Assembly (NCBI GenBank): GCA_964352785.1
Contig: CAYGTI010000007.1
Location: 62,001 to 126,000, forward strand
Source: JACOMS01 sp964352785
GTDB lineage: Bacteria > Pseudomonadota > Alphaproteobacteria > Caulobacterales > Maricaulaceae
Length of the DNA: 64,000 nt
Direction of reading: 5' to 3'
Shown here: one piece after another, positions 49,559 through 58,021 of the stretch
Numbering within the stretch: the first letter of the stretch is position 1
Layout of the letters: each line of letters starts with the position of its first letter
Program-made: the position numbers and the translations under genes
The notes under the pieces: model-generated
What the model was told of the DNA's origin: nothing
The model's input: only the letters and a program-made list of their open reading frames with translations
Databases searched by the model: none

Positions 49559-51103
49559 TTAACCGATCATCTCGACACCGCCCATATAGGGGACGAGCGC
49601 TTTGGGCACTGTAATCGTGCCGTCAGCGTTTTGGTAATTCTCCAGCACCGCGACCAATGTGCGGCCCACGGCAAGGCCGGAGCCGTTCAGCGTATGGACG
49701 AAACGGTTGTCTTTCTCCGCGTGTTTATAACGCGCATTCATACGGCGAGCTTGGAAATCTCCACAATTGGAGATCGACGAGATTTCGCGGTAGGTGTCTT
49801 GGCTTGGGAGCCAAACTTCGATGTCAAAGGTGCGGCGCGCGCCAAACCCCAAATCACCCGTGCACAGCTCAACCACGCGGTACGGCAGCTCAAGACGCTT
49901 GAGGACTTCCTCGGCGCAGCCCAGCATACGTTTATGCTCGGCCTCGGACTCTTCGGGCTTGGTGATGGAAACAAGCTCAACTTTGTTAAATTGGTGCTGG
50001 CGGATCATGCCCTTAGTATCCCGCCCCGCAGACCCCGCCTCGGAGCGGAAACACGGCGTGTGGGCCGTAAACCGCCGCGGAAGATAATCAGCATCAATGA
50101 TGGATTCGCGCACGATGTTGGTGAGGGACACCTCGGCAGTTGGGATGAGATATTGTAAAGTCTCGTTACTTTTTTCCATCTCTGAGAAGCGCCGAACAAG
50201 CTCCCCAAACTGTTTTTCAAAGTCTTTAAAGCTACCATTAAAATCAGTAAAATGATCGCTCAAATCGGTAAATATCGGGGCCAATTCAGACATATCTCGA
50301 TTGAGTGCCAGTTGATTTTTCAAAAATCTATCAAGGTTTAAGTTATGCTGGCCTAAGAACCTATTGCTCTTTTCGAGAAGTGCATTTTGAGTTTTTAAGG
50401 CCTCGTGTCTTACTGTAGACCGCCTAAAATCACTATAAACTTCATATAAATCATCGGCAAATTTGGGTAATTGCCCGGTACCAAACAGCGCATGATCACG
50501 CACCATTAACGGAGGCGTACACTCCGTATACCCATGCTCTTCCGTCTGAATATCCAGCATCAGCGCGGCTAACGCGCGGTCTAGGCGTGACAATTTCCCG
50601 CTTAGAACCACAAAGCGGGCTCCGCTCATTTTCGCGGCGGTTTCGAAGTCCATCATGCCCAGCGCTGTGCCCAGATCATCATGGGCTTTCGGCTCGAAAT
50701 TAAACTTGCGCGGCTCGCCCCATGTATGGAGCTCAATATTATCGTCCTCGTCTTCGCCTTCCGGCACATCTTCGAACGGCAGGTTCGGGATGCCCGCGAG
50801 CATATCTTGTAACTTGGCTTCTTCAGCAGCAACTTGAGGCCCCAAAGCCTCTTCGACATTTTTGGCACCAGCAATTTCAGCTTTCAAACGCTCTGCTTCT
50901 TCAACATTACCCTTAGCCATAGCCTGACCGACCAACTTTGATGCCTTTTTTCGAGCAGCATTAGCCTCTTCAGCCATTAGTTTTGCCTTACGAACGAGCT
51001 TATCCTGGTTCAATAGGTTTTCCGTTTGGGGTTCCAACTTTCGCTTCGCCCACAACTTATCAAATAGTTCCGGATTTTTGCGTATGGCTTTTATATCGTG
51101 CAT
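49559..51103 (-). CDS. serS: Seryl-tRNA synthetase with a large coiled-coil-like insertion
   Basis: Class II synthetase of 514 residues; usual length is about 430. The N-terminal tRNA-binding coiled coil (about 1-105) is normal. Motif 1 region (ALMLDIQTEEHGYTECTPPLMV, GTGQLPKFADDLY), motif 2 (FRSEAGSAGRDTKGMIRQHQF) and motif 3 (LNGSGLAVGRTLVAVLEN) are intact, so charging of tRNA-Ser is expected. Between KFADDLY (to about 221) and YLIPTAEV (from about 318) about 92 extra residues form a helical, Asn-, Phe- and Leu-rich segment encoded by AT-rich DNA (about 50159-50440). The eukaryotic enzyme has a small insertion at the same site. Confidence 0.95.
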   Translation of the reverse strand: MHDIKAIRKNPELFDKLWAKRKLEPQTENLLNQDKLVRKAKLMAEEANAARKKASKLVGQAMAKGNVEEAERLKAEIAGAKNVEEALGPQVAAEEAKLQDMLAGIPNLPFEDVPEGEDEDDNIELHTWGEPRKFNFEPKAHDDLGTALGMMDFETAAKMSGARFVVLSGKLSRLDRALAALMLDIQTEEHGYTECTPPLMVRDHALFGTGQLPKFADDLYEVYSDFRRSTVRHEALKTQNALLEKSNRFLGQHNLNLDRFLKNQLALNRDMSELAPIFTDLSDHFTDFNGSFKDFEKQFGELVRRFSEMEKSNETLQYLIPTAEVSLTNIVRESIIDADYLPRRFTAHTPCFRSEAGSAGRDTKGMIRQHQFNKVELVSITKPEESEAEHKRMLGCAEEVLKRLELPYRVVELCTGDLGFGARRTFDIEVWLPSQDTYREISSISNCGDFQARRMNARYKHAEKDNRFVHTLNGSGLAVGRTLVAVLENYQNADGTITVPKALVPYMGGVEMIG

Positions 51104-51118
51104 TTTCTTACTCTGTTT

Positions 51119-52477
51119 CTAGTCTTTGCGCGCGGACAGCGTGACTAACTCTTCGGACATGGTCGGATGAACCGCGCAGGTCGCGTCGAAATCGGCCTTT
51201 GTCAGCCCCGCTTTAACGGCAATGCCCACGGCCTGAATAACCTCGCCCGCATAGTCGCCAACCAAGTGAACGCCGACGACTTTTTCTTTTTTACCTGCCG
51301 TGATCACCTTCATGTAGTAGCGGTGCTGCGAGCCCGACAAGATGTTCGCCATGGGGCGGAAATCTGTCTCATATACGATGATATCTTTGTATTTTTTCCG
51401 GGCCTCGCCTTCGCCTAAGCCCACCGTACCAACAGGCGGGCGGGTAAAGACGGCGCTGGCGATATCGCTGTGATCATAGGCGGACGGGTTGTCTTTGAAC
51501 ACGGTCTCGATAAAGGCCGCGCCCTCGCGGATGGCTACGGGCGTTAAGTTCACGCGGTTGGTGACGTCGCCCACCGCATAAATATTTTTCACAGATGATT
51601 GTGAATATTTATCGACCACGACCGCGCCTTGATCATCAACCTTCAAGCCCGCCTTTTCCAGACCGAGCCCCGGCGTATGCGGCTTTCGGCCCGTCGCCAT
51701 CATCACCAAATCCGTGCCGATTTGCGAGCCGTCATCAAACGTGACTTTGTAGCCGCCGCCGACCTTTTTAATTTCTTTGGGCGAGACTCCAAAGCGCAGA
51801 TCAATCCCGTTTAAGTCCTGCACCCCGTCAACCACGCGGCGCACATCAGAATCAAACCCGTTCAGCAAAGAATTACCCCGGTAGGCTTGTACGGTTTTCA
51901 CGCCGAGCCCGGCGAAAATACCCGCAAACTCACAGGCAATATACCCGCCGCCGACGACCAAAATGCGCTCCGGCAGAGCGGGCAGCGTAAAGGCTTCGTC
52001 AGAGGTAATGGCATGCTCTGCGCCTTTCAAGCCCGGCATCCAAGGACGCCCGCCCACGGCAATCAGGATGGTCTCGGCGGTAATTTCTTTGCCGCTATCT
52101 TTAAGACGCACCGTATGCGCGTCGACAAATTCAGCGCGCTCTTCGAATAATGTTGCCCCGTTGCGCTCAAGGATACCTGCGTAAATCCCTGAGAGGCGCG
52201 AGACTTCGGTTTGAATATGGTCTCGCAGAACGGGCCATTCAAATGTGACATTCTCGGCGTTCCACCCATAGCCCTTAGCTTTTTTTATCGCATCCCCGTA
52301 ATCTGCACCGTAAACAAGGAATTTCTTAGGTACGCAGCCACGCACAACGCAGGTGCCGCCCGGGCGGCTTTCTTCGGCAACGCCCACGCGTTTTCCAAGC
52401 TGCGCGGCAAGGCGCGCCGAGCGCACACCGCCGGAACCTGCGCCAATGACGAAAAGATCAAAATCAAATTTACTCAC
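51119..52477 (-). CDS. gor: Glutathione-disulfide reductase
   Basis: NADPH-dependent flavoprotein of 452 residues that keeps glutathione reduced. The FAD motif GAGSGGVRSARLAAQLG, the redox-active disulfide GGTCVVRGCVPKKF (C43 and C48), the NADPH-binding ILVVGGGYIACEFAGIFAGLG, and the C-terminal HPTMSEE with the active-site histidine are present. It fits the glutathione-using peroxiredoxin and GST elsewhere in the window. It overlaps rpiA by eight bases. Confidence 0.97.
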   Translation of the reverse strand: MSKFDFDLFVIGAGSGGVRSARLAAQLGKRVGVAEESRPGGTCVVRGCVPKKFLVYGADYGDAIKKAKGYGWNAENVTFEWPVLRDHIQTEVSRLSGIYAGILERNGATLFEERAEFVDAHTVRLKDSGKEITAETILIAVGGRPWMPGLKGAEHAITSDEAFTLPALPERILVVGGGYIACEFAGIFAGLGVKTVQAYRGNSLLNGFDSDVRRVVDGVQDLNGIDLRFGVSPKEIKKVGGGYKVTFDDGSQIGTDLVMMATGRKPHTPGLGLEKAGLKVDDQGAVVVDKYSQSSVKNIYAVGDVTNRVNLTPVAIREGAAFIETVFKDNPSAYDHSDIASAVFTRPPVGTVGLGEGEARKKYKDIIVYETDFRPMANILSGSQHRYYMKVITAGKKEKVVGVHLVGDYAGEVIQAVGIAVKAGLTKADFDATCAVHPTMSEELVTLSARKD

Positions 52478-53174
52478 GGGATAACTCCATCACCCGGGCA
52501 TGATCGGTCTCGCCGACGACAATAACGTCCGCAAGGTCGATAAAGAGGCCATGTTCCATAACGCCCGGTATTTGCTGCAACAAATGCGCGGTATCGCCGG
52601 GATTGGGGATCACGCCGCATTTACAATCCAGGATATAATGGCCGCCATCCGTGATTAAAGGGCCGGAGCCGTCTTTATTTTGCCGCAGAACGGTTTGGCC
52701 GTCCTCGCAGCCGGATTCCTTAAGGGCGACATAAATTTGCTCCGCCGTCAGCGCCATCCCAAACGGGTCAACTTCGATGGGGAGCGCAAACGCGCCGAGC
52801 TTGTCGACAATTTTAGAATTGTCGGTAATCACAATCATTCTATCGGACGCATGAGCGATAATTTTCTCGCGCAGCAAACATGCCCCGCCACCTTTGATAA
52901 GGTTAAACAATGGATCAACCTCGTCCGCGCCGTCTATTGTGAGTTGAATACCGCTAACTTTGTCAACATCTACAAGCGGAACACCGTTCTCAATCGCGCA
53001 TTTTTCCGTATTTTTAGACGTTGGAATGCCTTGGATTTTTAATCCGCCCGCCACGCGTTCGCCGAGTTTTTCAATAAAAATCTCAGCGGTCGAGCCGGAG
53101 CCGAGGCCCAGCGTCATACCGTTTTCAACAAAATCGAGTGCGGCCAACGCCGCGTTTTCTTTAGCTTGGCTCAT
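52470..53174 (-). CDS. rpiA: Ribose-5-phosphate isomerase A
   Basis: Enzyme of 234 residues from the ATG at 53174 that interconverts ribose 5-phosphate and ribulose 5-phosphate, which is also the substrate of RibB. Landmarks are LGLGSGSTAEIFIEKL near residue 20, TIDGADEVDPLFNLIKGGGACLLREKIIA with catalytic residues, and ITDGGHYILDCKCG. The upstream part of the frame (to 53282) is basic and lacks homology. It overlaps gor and lies three bases downstream of the glmU stop. Confidence 0.95.
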   Translation of the reverse strand: MSQAKENAALAALDFVENGMTLGLGSGSTAEIFIEKLGERVAGGLKIQGIPTSKNTEKCAIENGVPLVDVDKVSGIQLTIDGADEVDPLFNLIKGGGACLLREKIIAHASDRMIVITDNSKIVDKLGAFALPIEVDPFGMALTAEQIYVALKESGCEDGQTVLRQNKDGSGPLITDGGHYILDCKCGVIPNPGDTAHLLQQIPGVMEHGLFIDLADVIVVGETDHARVMELSRE

Positions 53175-53178
53175 AATC

Positions 53179-54531
53179 CTAGGTCTTTGTTTTTTGTGAT
53201 TTACGTTTCTGCTGCGCTGCGTGGTAACGCTTGGCCCAGCCCTCTTTGATGGATTGCGGCGCCCGCGCGAGCGCGAGCGCATCAGGCGGCACGTTATCTG
53301 TGATCACGCCGCCCGAGCCTAAAAAGGCCCCCTTACCAATGGTCAGCGGCGCGACAAGTGATGAGTTGGTCCCAATAAATGCACCGTCCTCAATCGTCGT
53401 GGTGTGTTTGAAATAGCCGTCATAGTTACAGGTAATCGTCCCTGCGCCAATATTGACATTCTCGCCGATAATAGCATCACCCAAATAAGACAGATGGTTA
53501 AGCTTGCTGCCTTTGCCGACTTTGGCTTTTTTGGTTTCAACAAAATTTCCGGCCTTACTGCCGTCGCCCATTTCTGTACCGGGTCGCAAGCGGGCAAAGG
53601 GGCCAATGTGGACGCCCTGCCCGATCTGCGCGCCTTCTATATGGCAAAACGGATGAACAACCGAGTGCGCGGCAATGCTGACGCCCGGCCCAAATACGAC
53701 ATTTGCGCCAATTTCCGCGTCCGCCGCAATGTCTGTATCAAAGGAAAAGTAAGTCGTGGCCGGATCACGCAGCGTGACCCCGCTCTCCAGCATTTGCGCG
53801 CGCATACGGTCTTGGAAAGCTTGCTCGGCCACGGCCAAATCTACACGGGAATTCACGCCAAGAACTTCCATTGCGTCCGCATGAACGGCGGCGGCTTTGC
53901 GGCCATCACCGCGAAGTATCTCTACGATATCCGTCAGGTAAAACTCGCCTTTGGCATTGTCATTTGTCACGCGGGCAAGCGCCAAGAACATATCCGTAGT
54001 CGAGGCGGCAATCACCCCGCTATTACAGAGACGCACCGCCAACTGCTGCGGCGTCGCCTCTTTGGCCTCGACAATAGCCATTAATTCTCCGCCTTCTTCG
54101 ATCAGGCGGCCATAAGCTCCAGGCTCGTCCGGCTCAAAACCGAGCACGGCAACATCCGCAACATTTTCAAGCGCCGCGTAAACGGACTGCAGGGTCTGCG
54201 CTTGAATAAGGGGTGTATCCGCATACAGAACAGCCACATGGCCCTCAAAGCCCGCCAGCGCCTCTTTGGCGCAGAGCACCGCATGGCCTGTGCCGTGCTG
54301 CGGCTCTTGCACGGCGATATCAAGGCCCAGACTTTCGGCCTCCGCGCGCACATCGGCGTTCATGTCTCCGACCACGCAAATCAAGCGGTCAACACCGACT
54401 GAGCGCGCAAGGGCCGCCGTCCATGACAACATGCTGCGCCCGCCGACATGATGCAGGACTTTGGAGCGCACAGACTTCATGCGGGTGCTTTTACCTGCGG
54501 CAAGAATAATAGCGGCGCGCTTGGTTTTCAT
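53179..54531 (-). CDS. glmU: Bifunctional UDP-N-acetylglucosamine pyrophosphorylase/glucosamine-1-phosphate acetyltransferase
   Basis: Two-domain enzyme of 450 residues making UDP-GlcNAc for peptidoglycan and LPS. The N-terminal uridyltransferase motif is AIILAAGKSTRMKSVRSKVLHHVGGRSM; the left-handed beta helix has repeated hexapeptides from about residue 250, ending with NVNIGAGTITCNYDGYFKHTT and GTNSSLVAP. It pairs functionally with the elongasome genes. It is divergent from gph with a 96-base gap between starts. Confidence 0.97.
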   Translation of the reverse strand: MKTKRAAIILAAGKSTRMKSVRSKVLHHVGGRSMLSWTAALARSVGVDRLICVVGDMNADVRAEAESLGLDIAVQEPQHGTGHAVLCAKEALAGFEGHVAVLYADTPLIQAQTLQSVYAALENVADVAVLGFEPDEPGAYGRLIEEGGELMAIVEAKEATPQQLAVRLCNSGVIAASTTDMFLALARVTNDNAKGEFYLTDIVEILRGDGRKAAAVHADAMEVLGVNSRVDLAVAEQAFQDRMRAQMLESGVTLRDPATTYFSFDTDIAADAEIGANVVFGPGVSIAAHSVVHPFCHIEGAQIGQGVHIGPFARLRPGTEMGDGSKAGNFVETKKAKVGKGSKLNHLSYLGDAIIGENVNIGAGTITCNYDGYFKHTTTIEDGAFIGTNSSLVAPLTIGKGAFLGSGGVITDNVPPDALALARAPQSIKEGWAKRYHAAQQKRKSQKTKT

Positions 54532-54627
54532 GTTAGCCCTTTTGTATCGTCATCGATTCGGCGATGTTATGCTGCGCGTGTCTAGCCCAAGATATGCCAA
54601 GATGCACGGTACGAATGAGGGATTTTC

Positions 54628-55299
54628 ATGAGAGATATTCACAATCTATCGATCTGTTTTGATTTGGACGGCACATTGGTTGATACCGCGCCGGATTTAG
54701 TTCGTGTGCTCAATACGGTCATTGCCCAAGACGGCCTTGGCCCAACCGACTACAAAAAGGCTCGCGACCGTGTCGGTTTTGGCGCAAAAGCCCTGATCCG
54801 CGAAGCATTTGAGCGCGCCGGGCAAGATGTAAGCGAAACCCGATTGGACGAATTACTCGCTGATTTTTTGAGAATTTATGCCCAAGATATTGCCCAGCTC
54901 AGCCGTCCGTTTGCAGGGGTTTTAACAACGCTCAGAGAGCTTCGTAGTTCAGGTGCGCGCCTGTCGGTCTGCACCAACAAACCGGGGTTTCTCGCGCGTC
55001 CTTTAATTAAAGCCTTGAAAATGGATGTATTTTTTGAACGCGTGATCGGCTCTCGCGACGGCGTGAAATCCAAACCCTCTGCCGATCATATTTTTGCAAC
55101 CGCCGCGCACCGTGATCCCTCACGGATTATCATGGTCGGCGACGCGCTTCCTGATGTGAGCGCGGCGCGAAACGCAGGCGTTCCCGTCATTTTGATGGCG
55201 TATGGTTATGCAGACACACCGCCCGCAACGTTGCGGGCAGATAGAGTTTTAAAACAGTTCAGAGAGTTGCCCTCTGCCATTCGAGACATAAGGGCTTAA
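54628..55299 (+). CDS. gph: HAD-family phosphoglycolate phosphatase-like protein
   Basis: Protein of 223 residues. Motif I is FDLDGTLVDTAPDLVRVLN at residues 11-29 (nucleophile D12 region), motif II is SVCTNKP, and motif III is IMVGDALPDVSAARNAGVP. It belongs to the Gph group that hydrolyses 2-phosphoglycolate, but close relatives act on other phosphoesters. It is divergent from glmU. Confidence 0.9.
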   Translation: MRDIHNLSICFDLDGTLVDTAPDLVRVLNTVIAQDGLGPTDYKKARDRVGFGAKALIREAFERAGQDVSETRLDELLADFLRIYAQDIAQLSRPFAGVLTTLRELRSSGARLSVCTNKPGFLARPLIKALKMDVFFERVIGSRDGVKSKPSADHIFATAAHRDPSRIIMVGDALPDVSAARNAGVPVILMAYGYADTPPATLRADRVLKQFRELPSAIRDIRA

Positions 55300-55308
55300 T
55301 TTGCGCCG

Positions 55309-55509
55309 CTAGGCAAAATTCTCGTTTGAATATGTGGGGACACCGTTAGTCATGTTGGAGCGGACGTCAGTTCGCGCCGAACGCATAGACGGCAAAAATC
55401 CGGCTTGCACCAAATCAATGGTCACGTCGCGGCCACGTTCTGCCCAATAGGCTTCAATCTGTGTTTTCAGACGCTCAGCGCCTTCTCGTGTGCAATAATC
55501 ATTTTTCAT
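55309..55509 (-). CDS. Small conserved alphaproteobacterial protein
   Basis: A 66-residue product from the ATG at 55509, which has a GAGGTC site six bases upstream; the open frame extends 19 codons further. The pattern CTREGAERLKTQIEAYWAERG followed by FLPSMRSARTDVRSNMTNGVP resembles small hypothetical proteins that I have seen widely in Caulobacterales and relatives. No function is known. It converges with gph and is followed by an AT-rich gap to the XRE regulator gene. Confidence 0.75.
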   Translation of the reverse strand: MKNDYCTREGAERLKTQIEAYWAERGRDVTIDLVQAGFLPSMRSARTDVRSNMTNGVPTYSNENFA

Positions 55510-55751
55510 AATGACCTCAATAGTAACGCCAAATCCGTCCCTGAATCCGGCAGTAAATGTTTCCACCCACGCTTAATTTAAGATTGCTTGAAATAAATTC
55601 AAGTCAAATCATTAGTTTTACGAATAAATTTTTTGTAATGCGCCCCATAAGAGAAGTTTCAGTTTTTGTTCATGTTGAATGATTTATAGCAAAATATTAC
55701 ATGTATTTCATATTTAACGCCTGTTTTGTAAATAATGACTGTTTTTCATAC

Positions 55752-55790
55752 TTGCTAACGCTTCATCGCGCTATATAAGTTTTACTTATA
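55752..55790 (+). promoter_or_regulatory. Promoter and inverted-repeat operator of the XRE regulator
   Basis: TTGCTA (55752-55757) and TATAAG (55774-55779) are 16 bases apart. The -10 box overlaps a perfect inverted repeat TATAAGT-TTT-ACTTATA (55774-55790), a likely autoregulatory operator. GAGGG follows as ribosome-binding site. The rest of the 234-base gap 55567-55800 is AT-rich without ORFs. Confidence 0.55.
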
Positions 55791-55800
55791 GTGAGGGCCT

Positions 55801-56346
55801 ATGAATAATCTGAAGTCACGCATTAAAGAAACCCGTACAAATTTGGGGCTATCACAAGCTCGCCTCGCCTCTGTCGCGGGGGTTTCGCAGCCCACGGTCG
55901 CAAACTGGGAAACCGGCAGTCATATTCCGCGCAAAAATGCACTCGCAAAAATCAGTGAAGCCTTAGGCGTCGAGCAGCATTGGCTCTTATCCGGTGATCA
56001 AGATAGCGGGCGTCGCTCCACCGAAGCCTATCTGGCCCGGCCGATCCGGCATATTCCGATCTATGAATGGAAGAAAGCCCACCAAAACTTCGCCGCAGCG
56101 GTGCCCCGGTCTTATCTGCCCTACCCCACAGAAGAACCGGACGCCTTTGCTTTGATAGATTTTGATACTCCGGATGCCCGTCACCGCATTTTGATTTTTG
56201 ACCGTCAGATAGGCGCGCTTCAACCTACGGATATATGCCTTTGGAGTGACGGTGAGGCCGTGCGTCTGGATGAAACACGTCGATTACCAAGCGGGAGAGA
56301 AGCCTCTGGACGCTTATGCGCGGAAATCAAAGCCTTCACGCCATAA
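55801..56346 (+). CDS. XRE-family transcriptional regulator
   Basis: DNA-binding protein of 181 residues. The N-terminal helix-turn-helix is RIKETRTNLGLSQARLASVAGVSQPTVANWETGSHIPR (residues 8-45). The C-terminal half (about 80-181) resembles the ligand or peptidase-like S24 region in layout but lacks a recognisable Ser-Lys pair. It probably represses its own gene through the inverted repeat over its promoter. Targets and signal are unknown. It converges with the hydroxylase-like gene. Confidence 0.87.
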   Translation: MNNLKSRIKETRTNLGLSQARLASVAGVSQPTVANWETGSHIPRKNALAKISEALGVEQHWLLSGDQDSGRRSTEAYLARPIRHIPIYEWKKAHQNFAAAVPRSYLPYPTEEPDAFALIDFDTPDARHRILIFDRQIGALQPTDICLWSDGEAVRLDETRRLPSGREASGRLCAEIKAFTP

Positions 56347-56366
56347 AGCCTCAAACAGCAGACGGA

Positions 56367-57176
56367 TTAACCCGCAGGGTAGCTCATACTTTCCATATTG
56401 GCATTATTTTGGCGGATCGCCGCCTCAAGACGCGCTTCGGCATCTTCTAGATTTTTCTTGGGGTCTTTATAATAGGCCGAAAGCTTCATGAGGTTGATGA
56501 AGGTTGTGTTCAGGATACGACCCCAAAATTTCATAGGGCGATCAAAGTCGAACAGCAAAATGACCCGTTCTTCATCCGTATCGTTCCAAACTTCGTGTTC
56601 ATATGTGTCATCAAAGACAAAAATTTCACCCTCTTTCCACGGTGTAATTACGTCATGGACACGGATCCGGCATTTTTCACGGTCTTTAGGTATAATCAGT
56701 CCGATATGTGAGCGGAGTATTCCCTTTGTCACTCCCTTGTGCGCGGGAATATGATAGCCCGGCGCAAGGATTGAAAACATGGCCGTTTGCAAATGCGGCA
56801 CCTTTTCGAGCAATTCAGCAGTTCTTGGCGTGAGCTGCGTGTTTTTCTCCAAGCGCTGCCCAAACCCGAACAGTACGAATGTTTTCCAATTTTGCTCTGT
56901 GGCTAACCTGTATTGATCAGGTGAAATTTCCTGAAACCCCGGAATAGCGTCCCGGAACTTTAAAACCTCCAGGGCTTCACTGCGAATAATTTCCCAATTT
57001 TCAACGAACGCCTCAAGAAAATCGAAATGCTCATTGGAAATGTGCGGCGTATCAGGAACCATAGACTGGGATGATTGTATCTTAGCGATTTTGCGTACAA
57101 GTTTCTTGCCATTGCGTTTCACAAATGCGCGGCGGCGGTTTTTCAGATGTTCGGGTTTTTCAACGACGGATGCCAT
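56367..57176 (-). CDS. Aspartyl/asparaginyl beta-hydroxylase-like dioxygenase
   Basis: Protein of 269 residues with the AspH/LpxO-type domain. Likely iron ligands are the histidines in RSHIGLIIP (near residue 170) and in YEHEVWND (near residue 210), with the 2-oxoglutarate-binding arginine in RVILLFDFDRP. The early segment is basic. Family members hydroxylate protein residues or lipid A acyl chains (LpxO). Given the nearby envelope genes, a lipid A role is possible but not shown. Confidence 0.88.
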   Translation of the reverse strand: MASVVEKPEHLKNRRRAFVKRNGKKLVRKIAKIQSSQSMVPDTPHISNEHFDFLEAFVENWEIIRSEALEVLKFRDAIPGFQEISPDQYRLATEQNWKTFVLFGFGQRLEKNTQLTPRTAELLEKVPHLQTAMFSILAPGYHIPAHKGVTKGILRSHIGLIIPKDREKCRIRVHDVITPWKEGEIFVFDDTYEHEVWNDTDEERVILLFDFDRPMKFWGRILNTTFINLMKLSAYYKDPKKNLEDAEARLEAAIRQNNANMESMSYPAG

Positions 57177-57286
57177 ATGTGCCTCTTAATATGCCTGCTG
57201 AGAGCCATTTTGTTTCCTATAGTACGGAACATTTGAAAAGTCATGTGAGACGAGGTGGCGCAGCACAGCTTATTTTGCTGATCGCG

Positions 57287-57964
57287 TTATGACCAATCAA
57301 CGACCTTGAAACCCAAATGTGCTGCCGCCTCTCCGAGACGGCGACTAGGATGCACAGCAAAGCCATAATCATAAAACTGCATCAAATCGATATCCGAATG
57401 ACTATCAGAATAAACAGTCACGGGCGTATGATCGTGCTTAAGAACAGGCGTGACATCAATAAAGGCGCGAACGCGGTTAAGTTTTTCCTCGCCGTAGCAA
57501 TTCTCGGACGCAAACTCCGGCAAGAGATAGCCCTCCTCGCTCCATGCCATATTGGTTGCAACATAATAGGGGATATCAAGCAACTTGGCGATGGGCTCGA
57601 CAATAATATCAACTGCGGCGCTGGCGATCATGAGGCGGTCGCCCGCCTCGCGGTGGCGTTTGATGGCCCGCAACCCGCCGGGGCGTAGACCTTTTTCAAC
57701 TTCGCGTTTGGCAAACCTCCGGGCTTTGAGAATAAGTTTTTCACGGTGCAGCCCCACCATGGCCCACTTCATCATCGCCATTTTTACATCGATACGCGGA
57801 CGCCGCCCGCGCTTATAAAGAAACTGAGTCCAGCCGGCACTGAGAAGAAGCGGCAACCAAATGTGAGGTCGGAACTTGACCATCATCCAAACAAACCGCC
57901 CCCACGTCCCGCGCCGGGTCAGCGTGTAATCTAAATCAAAAACGGCAAGTCCATGCTTGGTCAC
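57287..57964 (-). CDS. HAD-IB family phosphatase
   Basis: Protein of 225 residues. Motif I is FDLDYTLTRRGTWG (residues 9-22); motif II is MIASAAVDI near residue 112; motif III is VTVYSDSHSDIDLMQ near residue 182. It looks like a HAD-IB (SerB-like) hydrolase with a helical cap. A basic, hydrophobic stretch (about 25-50) may associate with the membrane. It is the last gene of a four-gene string (acetyltransferase, nucleotidyltransferase, flippase, phosphatase), 57 bases after the flippase stop. Confidence 0.85.
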   Translation of the reverse strand: MTKHGLAVFDLDYTLTRRGTWGRFVWMMVKFRPHIWLPLLLSAGWTQFLYKRGRRPRIDVKMAMMKWAMVGLHREKLILKARRFAKREVEKGLRPGGLRAIKRHREAGDRLMIASAAVDIIVEPIAKLLDIPYYVATNMAWSEEGYLLPEFASENCYGEEKLNRVRAFIDVTPVLKHDHTPVTVYSDSHSDIDLMQFYDYGFAVHPSRRLGEAAAHLGFKVVDWS

Positions 57965-58021
57965 GCCTTATATCTCCCACATCAATAAGTCCGGCGGCGC
58001 GTTTAACAGAAATTCCTGTAA

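Noticed and set aside
50159..50440. Frameshift or assembly error in serS
   Set aside because: The frame is open throughout, the protein resumes in frame at motif 2, and the insert itself has a normal, soluble protein-like composition. It remains possible only as an assembly chimera, which read mapping would show.
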